This document shows positions 1-4,854 of a DNA stretch of 36,366 nt, in pieces; the stretch's first letter is position 1, and each line of letters starts with the position of its first letter. This DNA comes from a virus. Both the position numbers and the translations under genes were made by a program. Below the pieces are notes generated by a model. That model saw only the letters and a list, made by a program, of their open reading frames with translations, was not told where the DNA came from and did no database searches. Location of the stretch: positions 1-36,366 of the IMG/VR virus record IMGVR_UViG_3300050014_000178. The stretch is one strand, 5' to 3'.

Positions 1-95
1 CCAACCCGAACCGTTTTTCTCGGCACTCTTTTCTGCTATGATAACAATAGCTTCGTAGTCGGTATCTTTGCGATGGGAGTCAAGATTTACAGTAG
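1..95. repeat. Terminal direct repeat, left copy
   Basis: These 95 bases are identical to the last 95 of the window (36272-36366). The repeat lies inside a minus-strand reading frame that continues without interruption when the ends are joined. This is what a circular or circularly permuted genome looks like after linear assembly, with the overlap left untrimmed. A true short terminal repeat of a linear virion genome is possible but less likely, because the repeat sits in the middle of a coding frame. Confidence 0.95.
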
Positions 96-204
96 CAGAC
101 TCTTCCGTGAAATAATCACTATCCGGCTTTATGCCCATACGTTTATTGATCTCAGGTAATAATTTAGCAAAGTTTTCCATATCGTCTATCCAAAAAGTGC
201 TCAT
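1..204 (-). CDS. Hypothetical protein, N-terminal part (gene crosses the circle junction)
   Basis: The minus-strand frame starts at ATG 204-202 and runs off the window start after 68 codons. Joining base 1 to base 36271 continues it for 31 more codons to TAA at 36178-36176, giving a 99-aa protein. The start lies one base after the stop of the upstream 72-aa gene, with GGAGC just upstream. The protein is acidic and soluble with no recognisable domain; it begins MSTFWIDDMENF. It belongs to the coupled small-gene early operon and is the last small unknown gene before the SNF2-type helicase. Function unknown. Confidence 0.8.
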   Translation of the reverse strand, partial: MSTFWIDDMENFAKLLPEINKRMGIKPDSDYFTEESATVNLDSHRKDTDYEAIVIIAEKSAEKNGSGW

Positions 205-205
205 A

Positions 206-424
206 TTATTGCTCCGTGAACCCATCGAACCAGTGCTTTTGCTTGTCGTTCCATTTGGCTATTAGTTTATCATTATCGTGGCACGCGGTCGATGCTGTAC
301 GGCTCGACGTCTCAGGATCATTGCACCACTCCTGCGCCTTTTTAAGCGTTAAGTCCTTCGCCATGCGACGCGGTCGGCGGTCGTCTTGATAAAAACGGTA
401 GATGCTATATAGTTTTTCACCCAT
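206..424 (-). CDS. Conserved small phage protein of unknown function (72 aa)
   Basis: The frame is open upstream to 505, but the start is placed at ATG 424-422 because it overlaps the stop of the preceding gene in a TAATG junction, the coupling used throughout this operon. The product begins MGEKLYSIYRFYQDD and contains DLTLKKAQEWCNDPETSSRT and a C-terminal HWFDGF. From memory, this arrangement (TLxxAQxxCxDPETSS, then WFDG near the end) belongs to a small protein family widespread in phages and without known function. No catalytic motif or membrane segment is seen. The family call is by recall; a profile search is needed to confirm it. Confidence 0.8.
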   Translation of the reverse strand: MGEKLYSIYRFYQDDRRPRRMAKDLTLKKAQEWCNDPETSSRTASTACHDNDKLIAKWNDKQKHWFDGFTEQ

Positions 425-612
425 TATATTATTCCATTCTCGACAAACTCGTCGCGTAAATTGAACCGGTCCGCTAGTTTTGTGAAATACTGTTGCCATC
501 CCCATAACTCGTCATAAGACATGGCCTGTTCGGCGCTCCAGACTTGCCAGTCGATGGCCAGCTCCCGGGCCTGATCTGAGCTTGTAACTTTACTTATTGC
601 GATCATTTTCAT
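424..612 (-). CDS. Conserved small phage protein of unknown function (62 aa)
   Basis: It starts at ATG 612-610, overlapping the stop of the upstream gene by 4 nt (ATGA), and ends with TAA sharing a base with the next ATG. Its key features are an AREL-IDWQVW segment, then YDELWGWQQYFTKLADRF, ending ENGII. This looks like an all-helical single-domain protein of a type often found near the 72- and 79-aa families in phage early regions (recalled, not searched). The sequence suggests no enzymatic function. Translational coupling on both sides indicates it is expressed in step with its neighbours. Confidence 0.78.
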   Translation of the reverse strand: MKMIAISKVTSSDQARELAIDWQVWSAEQAMSYDELWGWQQYFTKLADRFNLRDEFVENGII

Positions 613-848
613 GATAATACCCTCTCTGCTATATGCTTTTGAGTTGCTTCGTCCAGGTCTTCAAACTTCACGCGCTTGCCCAGGTGTCGTCCCGGCTGCG
701 CTTCACCCCATTGTGAATAGCCGCGTCCTTCGTGGTCCATGCCCAGGGCCATGAATGAATGGCGTAATGATGTGAATAATTCGTCCGTCATAACCGTGTA
801 CCGGTCCAGCGTTTTGCCGCCGTTGTCATATATAGCTGTTATTTTCAT
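609..848 (-). CDS. Conserved small phage protein of unknown function (79 aa)
   Basis: It begins with MKITAIYDNGGKTLDRYTV, an N-terminal beta-rich stretch, and continues to GYSQWGEAQPGRHLGKRV followed by a short helical tail. The order IYDNGGKTxDRYTV, then PGRHLGKRVxFxDL, matches a small family remembered from many phages and annotated only as hypothetical. The start at 848-846 overlaps the upstream stop by four bases (ATGA), and the stop overlaps the downstream start in the same way. No signal peptide or transmembrane helix. Role unknown, probably early, given its place in the leftward operon. Confidence 0.8.
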   Translation of the reverse strand: MKITAIYDNGGKTLDRYTVMTDELFTSLRHSFMALGMDHEGRGYSQWGEAQPGRHLGKRVKFEDLDEATQKHIAERVLS

Positions 849-1423
849 GATATATATACCTCCTCCACGTTTTCAGGTAACGCGTCAGGTAATACGTCTT
901 TGATATATTGATCAACCGCGGCCCGGCCTATTAGTCCGCATATCTGATCTATTTCGATGCCGGTGTCAGTCCGAATAGCGGCGCAATAGACTTCACCATT
1001 GGCCCAATCCGTGTACTCGCCAAGATCGCTAATTGCATAATCCTTGCGCTTTTCGTAACTTATGCCCTTGACATAAGCGTCTTCAAAGATGATGAATCCG
1101 TTTATAACTCTAGAGTCGATCGTTTCACCGGTAAACTTCATAGCGCCGTCAAAGTGGTAGAAGCCGCCGCCCGTGTTACTATACCGGCGGTAGTCAATAG
1201 TAAACATCTTGCCGCTTTTCAGCATAGCTTGATATTTTGGCAATAGCTTGCCGGATTCTGTTAGATATTCGTCGATGTCTTCATAGCTAGACCAATCGCG
1301 ATCTCTAAACTGTACGAGTTTATAATTGCCCCACGAATCCGGGCCGTCTTCAAACCATTGATCTTGTGAAATATCGACAATATATTTTCGCGTGTCAATA
1401 TATTTAACATCAATTTTACGCAT
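845..1423 (-). CDS. Conserved phage protein of unknown function (192 aa)
   Basis: A soluble protein of 192 residues starting MRKIDVKYIDTRKY, at ATG 1423-1421 with GAGG about eight bases upstream. It has a DQWFEDGPDSWG segment, a GGGFYHFDGAM stretch, and a C-terminal part with YTDWANGEVYC and an IDQICGLIG motif. The W-x-NGEVY followed by a D/Q-x-C-G-x-G pattern recalls a family common in actinobacterial phages, with no established activity. It is the largest member of the small-gene early operon and is coupled to the 79-aa gene by a 4-nt overlap. No nucleotide-binding or nuclease motif could be recognised. Confidence 0.82.
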   Translation of the reverse strand: MRKIDVKYIDTRKYIVDISQDQWFEDGPDSWGNYKLVQFRDRDWSSYEDIDEYLTESGKLLPKYQAMLKSGKMFTIDYRRYSNTGGGFYHFDGAMKFTGETIDSRVINGFIIFEDAYVKGISYEKRKDYAISDLGEYTDWANGEVYCAAIRTDTGIEIDQICGLIGRAAVDQYIKDVLPDALPENVEEVYIS

Positions 1424-1439
1424 TATAATACCTCAATTC

Positions 1440-1468
1440 TACCCGGGTATTCGGCCGTCCGGGCCCGG
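1440..1468. repeat. Cluster of three short GC-rich palindromes
   Basis: Three perfect palindromes lie back to back in the short gap between two early genes: TACCCGGGTA (1440-1449), CGGCCG (1452-1457) and CCGGGCCCGG (1459-1468). The surrounding operon is much more AT-rich. The run could form a GC-rich structure in the mRNA and act as a pause, processing or weak termination site, but there is no following T-run in the leftward direction. It could equally be a protein-binding site. Confidence 0.6.
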
Positions 1469-1477
1469 CGCTAGTTA

Positions 1478-1714
1478 TTATTTACTTAATTTATAAACTA
1501 TTTTAGCTTGCTTTTTAAGTAGCTTGTGCTTGTGACAATCTTTAATAGCTTGCCAGATAATGCTGCGGATCGCCTTATTGTGTAGCTTTTTGGTTGCCTT
1601 GAATTGTTTTTTTGCTTGCATTTTGGTTGCCTCCACGCCGTCGATTACTTCGATCTTGCGCTTATTATGTTTGTGTTTTGGTTGCTTTAGTGGTGTTTCG
1701 ATATAATCGCCCAT
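1478..1714 (-). CDS. Lysine-rich small protein, unknown function (78 aa)
   Basis: A strongly basic 78-residue protein: after MGDYIETPLKQ, most of the sequence is Lys/His-rich and helical (KHKHNKRK, then KMQAKKQFKATKKLHNK). It ends KLSK. The charge suggests binding to nucleic acid or an acidic partner, but there is no known fold to recognise. It starts three bases after the stop of the upstream 137-aa gene. A 54-base gap containing three GC-rich palindromes separates it from the 192-aa gene, the only sizeable gap in this part of the operon. Confidence 0.65.
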   Translation of the reverse strand: MGDYIETPLKQPKHKHNKRKIEVIDGVEATKMQAKKQFKATKKLHNKAIRSIIWQAIKDCHKHKLLKKQAKIVYKLSK

Positions 1715-1717
1715 AAT

Positions 1718-2131
1718 CTAGCCCACCATCGATATAGACGCGTCAACGCGGTTTAGTTGCCTGAATAAGTCTTTATAAACCCAGGTATCCGTTCGCTTTT
1801 TACTCGCCATCTGTTTAGCAATCCCCAAGCGTTGCGCGTTGAGTCGTTCGCGGATGGTTGCCAGTGTTAGCGGTAGCCGATCCTTGTTATAGTCGAGCTT
1901 GACTGGTATGGCGTTGTCGACGGCTTGTCGAGCCCAACTGATGTGTTTACTAGTGGTGTTGCTATAACCGGCAACATTTACGAAGGTTAGCCCCTCGACT
2001 TCAAACAGTAGTGGATAATGTCGACCGTAGCTATATATATTGCCGTCCGTGTCGACCATTACACTAGAGCAGTACCGCTCATACTTTTGGTTAATACCAT
2101 AATTACGTTGTATAAATTCGCGTGTTGTCAT
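1718..2131 (-). CDS. Conserved phage protein of unknown function (137 aa), first sizeable gene of the leftward operon
   Basis: The frame is open back to a TTG at 2200, but the start chosen is ATG 2131-2129 because a clear ribosome site (AAGGAG, 2147-2142) lies about ten bases upstream. The protein starts MTTREFIQRNYGI and contains a DTDGNIYSYGRHYPLL segment, then NVAGYSNTTSKHISWA, then a basic C-terminal half. The order DxDGNxYSYGxHYPL, then GYSNTTxxHIxWA, matches a phage/plasmid small-protein family recalled as hypothetical only. A promoter candidate at 2292-2320 lies upstream. No catalytic residues identified. Confidence 0.82.
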   Translation of the reverse strand: MTTREFIQRNYGINQKYERYCSSVMVDTDGNIYSYGRHYPLLFEVEGLTFVNVAGYSNTTSKHISWARQAVDNAIPVKLDYNKDRLPLTLATIRERLNAQRLGIAKQMASKKRTDTWVYKDLFRQLNRVDASISMVG

Positions 2132-2213
2132 TTCGTTAAATCTCCTTAACTTGTTATGACGCTTATATTGTTTTGAACTCGACGCCCCAGACTTGATCAA
2201 CTCATTTCGTGGC

Positions 2214-2285
2214 TTATTTGCCGTTATCGATTATGGTGATGTTGTCTAGGTTGTCGATGCTCGTGGTAGCTTTGCTGCTTGCCAT
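2214..2285 (-). CDS. Possible leaderless leader peptide (23 aa)
   Basis: A 23-codon frame starts at ATG 2285-2283 and encodes MASSKATTSIDNLDNITIID plus three residues. No ribosome site precedes it. A promoter-like pair TTGCAT-17-TATTGT ends six bases before the ATG, so the transcript would start on or next to the A of the ATG, as in leaderless mRNAs. It lies directly upstream of the 137-aa gene and could be a short leader peptide. Its length and unremarkable composition mean it could also be chance. Confidence 0.35.
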   Translation of the reverse strand: MASSKATTSIDNLDNITIIDNGK

Positions 2286-2291
2286 GTAAAC

Positions 2292-2320
2292 ACAATAGCA
2301 TGAATGTAATAACCATGCAA
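2292..2320 (-). promoter_or_regulatory. Leftward early promoter candidate
   Basis: On the minus strand, TTGCAT (2320-2315) and TATTGT (2297-2292) are separated by exactly 17 bases, as in sigma70-type promoters. It precedes the whole leftward early operon, and a tandem TAAAAAGTAT repeat sits just upstream at the place of an UP element or operator. Inferred from sequence only. Confidence 0.55.
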
Positions 2321-2330
2321 TAGTTTTTGT

Positions 2331-2350
2331 TAAAAAGTATTAAAAAGTAT
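2331..2350. repeat. Tandem direct repeat of TAAAAAGTAT (two copies)
   Basis: TAAAAAGTAT occurs twice head to tail (2331-2340 and 2341-2350), about 10 bp upstream of the -35 box of the leftward promoter. Two copies spaced one helical turn apart would place a bound protein or the RNA polymerase alpha subunit on the same DNA face. Confidence 0.7.
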
Positions 2351-2394
2351 TGATATAACAGTAGTTAAAATATGTATGTAACAAATACAACAGC

Positions 2395-2619
2395 TTGTGT
2401 ACAGTTGCAAGTGTACACAAATGGAAATAGGCAAAATAGACGTTGATATAAATACAACGGGCAAATAACAGGGGTGATATGTGGTGGTGTGGTTGTACAC
2501 AAAACCATAAATAAACAGATTAGCGTTTGTGTACACTTACGTTATACCTATTCTAAAAAAAAATATAATATATATATATGTATTTATTATTCTAATACTA
2601 AACCCTAAGTGTACACAAA
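2395..2619. other. Candidate replication origin: five GTGTACAC-type sites around an AT-rich tract
   Basis: Five copies of a TGTACA-centred site occur within 225 bp: 2397-2403, 2411-2418, 2493-2500, 2529-2536 and 2609-2616. The first two form an inverted pair, TTGTGTACA (2395-2403) and TGTACACAA (2412-2420), with an 8-bp spacer. The last two form a perfect 14-bp inverted repeat around an A/T tract with a run of nine A and alternating TA. The surrounding 1 kb has no convincing gene and lies between divergent gene blocks, close to an SF3 helicase gene. Repeated sites plus an easily melted tract are typical of phage and plasmid origins; an operator array is the main alternative. Confidence 0.6.
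2526..2619. repeat. Perfect 14-bp inverted repeat flanking A/T tract
   Basis: TTTGTGTACACTTA (2526-2539) and its exact reverse complement TAAGTGTACACAAA (2606-2619) enclose 66 bp that are almost entirely A and T, including nine consecutive A and a (TA)n stretch. This geometry fits two initiator- or repressor-binding sites bracketing a DNA-unwinding element. Confidence 0.9.
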
Positions 2620-2929
2620 CAAGATCGCAAATAGCAGCATATATATAATGTATAGGCACTAACACCTAAGTAACAGAGGTGATGTTATACGTCGCACAAT
2701 ATACATTTTACGACGCAAAAGGCTGTATATATATATGTATTGTTTGATCATCATATATATAATGCCTGGAACAGCCAATAAACTAATCAGGCAATAAAAT
2801 GAATGAAATGTCAATAGTAGGGGGGGATAGGGTAGTTAATTGTGTTGATATGTACTTATACATCCCCCTCAAATTATTTACCGTATTTTACCTATTTGCA
2901 TATCCCACAGTTCATGTTCTAGTATATAG
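2620..2929. other. AT-rich non-coding segment with short repeats
   Basis: No credible gene is seen here. An open frame at 2799-3074 lacks a ribosome site and has no protein-like composition. The segment holds two copies of CATATATATAATG (starting near 2639 and 2752), an inverted CGTCG/CGACG pair (about 2691-2715) and an inverted TGCCTG/CAGGCA pair (2763-2793). These may extend the origin or regulatory region. Confidence 0.5.
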
Positions 2930-2935
2930 TATAAT
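2930..2935 (+). promoter_or_regulatory. -10 box of a rightward promoter for the minigene
   Basis: A perfect TATAAT at 2930-2935 lies 25 bases upstream of the minigene start, with AAGGAGA in between. No good -35 hexamer is found at 16-18 bp. Initiation would fall near 2942, giving an RNA of about 100 nt that ends at the terminator at 3040. Confidence 0.45.
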
Positions 2936-2959
2936 TAGTCATGAAAGGAGACCTATCCT

Positions 2960-2989
2960 ATGGGCAAAAAAGGCAAGAAAAAGTGTTAG
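2960..2989 (+). CDS. Nine-residue basic minigene (MGKKGKKKC)
   Basis: ATG 2960 to TAG 2989 encodes MGKKGKKKC. A good ribosome site (AAAGGAGA, ending nine bases before the ATG) precedes it, a TATAAT box lies upstream and a strong intrinsic terminator follows 14 bases after the stop. A complete promoter, ribosome site and terminator around nine codons is hard to explain by chance. It could be a real micro-peptide with five lysines, a leader peptide controlling read-through into the rightward operon, or part of a small regulatory RNA. A competing frame from ATG 2941 gives 18 residues but lacks a ribosome site. Confidence 0.5.
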   Translation: MGKKGKKKC

Positions 2990-3003
2990 TGTTATAATAA
3001 ATA

Positions 3004-3040
3004 AAGACCTAGTGATACCCACCCTTACTAGGTCTTTTTT
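3004..3040 (+). terminator. Intrinsic terminator after the minigene
   Basis: A perfect 10-bp stem, AAGACCTAGT (3004-3013) with ACTAGGTCTT (3027-3036), has a 13-nt loop, and its end merges into a run of six T. It would end the short minigene transcript before the rightward genes. Confidence 0.85.
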
Positions 3041-3069
3041 AGTTGAACGCGACATGATATATTATAAGC

Positions 3070-3095
3070 ACTAAGGTTTTCGCATTTTCCTTAGT
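3070..3095. other. Hairpin ACTAAGG/CCTTAGT
   Basis: ACTAAGG (3070-3076) and CCTTAGT (3089-3095) form a perfect 7-bp inverted repeat with a 12-nt T-rich loop, between the two terminators of the control region. It may be an operator or an alternative RNA fold. No function can be assigned. Confidence 0.4.
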
Positions 3096-3120
3096 AATGG
3101 TTCCTTCCTTCCTTTGGTTG

Positions 3121-3161
3121 CAAGACACCCCCACTCCACATCTAGGGGGTGCTCTTGTTTT
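3121..3161 (+). terminator. Second terminator-like hairpin before the rightward operon
   Basis: CAAGACACCCCC (3121-3132) pairs with GGGGGTGCTCTTG (3145-3157), with a single bulged base and a 12-nt loop, followed by TTTT. It sits between the minigene unit and the promoter candidate near 3227, so it would insulate the rightward operon from upstream transcription or act as an attenuator. Confidence 0.65.
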
Positions 3162-3223
3162 CCACAGCCATTACCTTATGCGGAATAGTTGTATTCTTGA
3201 CTATATGCAATGTAAAAATTACC

Positions 3224-3232
3224 TGATATAGT
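3224..3232 (+). promoter_or_regulatory. Extended -10 promoter candidate for the replication genes
   Basis: TG-A-TATAGT (3224-3232) is an extended -10 element. The nearest TTGACT (3197-3202) is 24 bp away, too far for a normal -35, so activity would rest on the TGn extension. The next element downstream is a perfect hairpin at 3253-3272 and then the first gene at 3305. Confidence 0.4.
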
Positions 3233-3252
3233 AGCACCACAAAGCAAGCAAA

Positions 3253-3272
3253 TATGTTAGAAACCTAACATA
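3253..3272. promoter_or_regulatory. Operator-like perfect hairpin TATGTTAG-AAAC-CTAACATA
   Basis: TATGTTAG (3253-3260) and CTAACATA (3265-3272) form a perfect 8-bp inverted repeat with a 4-nt spacer, about 14 bases past the expected transcription start and 33 bases before the first gene. There is no T-run, so it is not a terminator. It is well placed as a repressor-binding site or mRNA leader stem-loop. Confidence 0.55.
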
Positions 3273-3304
3273 AACAAAGCAAAGAATAGGGGGTCAAATA
3301 CAAA

Positions 3305-3469
3305 ATGCAATATCAATTTAATCGTCCGGTGCGTGAGATACTGGGCTGGTTTGATGGGCGGGTGATCGGCATTGAGGCGATTACGGAGGATAAAATTCCT
3401 GGCTTCGCCAAAGAGTTTTTCGAGTTCCTTTCGGACCTAAATAATGGTAGGCTAAATTATCATGGGTAG
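3305..3469 (+). CDS. Small hypothetical protein (54 aa) coupled to the SF3 helicase
   Basis: ATG 3305 to TAG 3469, with AGGGGG about 14 bases upstream. The protein starts MQYQFNRPVREILGW and ends LNYHG, with a short helical KEFFEFLSDL segment. Its last eight bases overlap the start of the helicase gene, so the two are probably translated together. It is the first gene of the rightward operon. No domain is recognised; by position it could be a helicase partner or loader, but that is inference from neighbourhood only. Confidence 0.6.
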   Translation: MQYQFNRPVREILGWFDGRVIGIEAITEDKIPGFAKEFFEFLSDLNNGRLNYHG

Positions 3470-4853
3470 AAAATCAACAGTAGACTTGGCGGTGATTGAG
3501 GCAGAGATTGGCGACATGGAGGCGAAGGTGCCAATTAAAAAGCAACTGGCGGAGAGGTTGCGGTTTGACACGCGGATTGCGCGGTTCAAGGGGGCGACTA
3601 TTATTGAGGCGGATGGGCGTTGGCTCGACATGACGAGTGAGCGGTTTGCGGAGGCGTGCTACCGGCTGTTTGGTGATGGGCTGACGAAGAGTCGCGTTGG
3701 CGACCTGGAGCACCTCTTCCGCAGCACGGCGCCCGACCTCTCCTCGCTTGCCCATTTAATCGCGTTCGGCGACCGTGTCTGGGACACCCGCTCACTTTCG
3801 TGGGTCACTACCACTCCCGCCGAAGATTGCGTCTATAAGGTAAAATTTAACCCCAAAGATGGCAAAGAAAAGATACCGTTTTTGTTGGAGTTGGCGTGTG
3901 GAGACGAGGGTGTGTATGACGATATCATGCAGACTTGTGCCCCGCTGGTGATGGATAAAAAACCGACTGGCGTTATCTGGTACTTAGGTGGCGGAGCGAA
4001 TGGCAAATCCACCTTGGTCCATTTATTATATTTAATATTCGGGGATTACCTGACAGAGCTCACTGTAAAGCAACTGGAGGACGAACGTGACACACCGCAA
4101 CTCAATGGTAAGCTTGGAAATGTTTGTAAGGAGTCAAGCGAAGGGTTCGTGGAAGATACCCGCACTTACAAATCTATTGGAACTCATGAGTCCTTCTCTG
4201 TCCACAAATTCCACAGTCAGGATATGGTCGCCATCGAGGGCAATGTTCACCATATTTTTTCTGCCAACAACATCCCCACTTTCGGGGACAAAAGTTACGG
4301 TGCGAGAAGACGCACCCTCGTCATACCGTTTAACAATCGGTTTAGGCCAAACGAACAGTTCGAGGATATTACGTTCACGCCAGCGTTTATTGAACGATTT
4401 GTAGGCGAATTGCTGAAATACGCACGGATGCTCAAAGATCAAAGTTACGAGTATGTTTTTTCAGAGACAACCCGCAACATGAAAGAGAAATATGATACCG
4501 ATGCCAATACCGCGTCGACTTATGCCGACGAGTTGGTGGCCCAAGACATCTGCGGATTCCTGAACTTCAGATTGTTGGCGATCGACTACGAAAATTGGTG
4601 CCGTGATCATGGCTATAAGGAGTCGTCGATTAACGTGCTCCGTCGCGCTATGGATGACAAGGGATTCTCGCGCAAAACTGCCAGGAATACTGACGGATCG
4701 ACGTTCAAGGTATATGTCTACAAAAATACTAGCTATTCTGACCTCGATAATGCTAATGGTCGTCCTGGTTTGAAACAGTTGGCGGGCAGTGAGCATAGTG
4801 TCGAGTATGTGATGGACGAAAAAGAACAACAAAATTTATTGGGGAATTGGTAA
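3462..4853 (+). CDS. SF3/D5-type replicative helicase (phage primase-helicase family, primase domain absent)
   Basis: 463 residues. The C-terminal half has the superfamily 3 AAA+ core: Walker A GGGANGKST at residues 176-184 (Lys182), and further on the D5/P4 signature HIFSANNIPTF followed by YGARRRTLVIPF, which includes the arginine-rich sensor region. The N-terminal 150 residues look like the D5_N region that precedes the ATPase in poxvirus D5 and phage P4 alpha relatives. No archaeo-eukaryotic or DnaG primase domain is present, and none is found elsewhere. In this family a hexamer unwinds DNA at the origin, here probably the repeat-rich region just upstream. Codons near its start are more GC-rich than those of its neighbours. 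Confidence 0.9.
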   Translation: MGRKSTVDLAVIEAEIGDMEAKVPIKKQLAERLRFDTRIARFKGATIIEADGRWLDMTSERFAEACYRLFGDGLTKSRVGDLEHLFRSTAPDLSSLAHLIAFGDRVWDTRSLSWVTTTPAEDCVYKVKFNPKDGKEKIPFLLELACGDEGVYDDIMQTCAPLVMDKKPTGVIWYLGGGANGKSTLVHLLYLIFGDYLTELTVKQLEDERDTPQLNGKLGNVCKESSEGFVEDTRTYKSIGTHESFSVHKFHSQDMVAIEGNVHHIFSANNIPTFGDKSYGARRRTLVIPFNNRFRPNEQFEDITFTPAFIERFVGELLKYARMLKDQSYEYVFSETTRNMKEKYDTDANTASTYADELVAQDICGFLNFRLLAIDYENWCRDHGYKESSINVLRRAMDDKGFSRKTARNTDGSTFKVYVYKNTSYSDLDNANGRPGLKQLAGSEHSVEYVMDEKEQQNLLGNW

Positions 4854-4854
4854 A

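Noticed and set aside
2330-2536. Minus-strand frame of 68 codons in the origin-like region
   Set aside because: It is a by-product of AT-rich repeats with no start signals, and the repeated DNA sites explain the sequence better.
2799-3074. Open plus-strand frame of 91 codons in the control region
   Set aside because: No ribosome site, composition not protein-like, and it runs through the minigene and its terminator in another frame.
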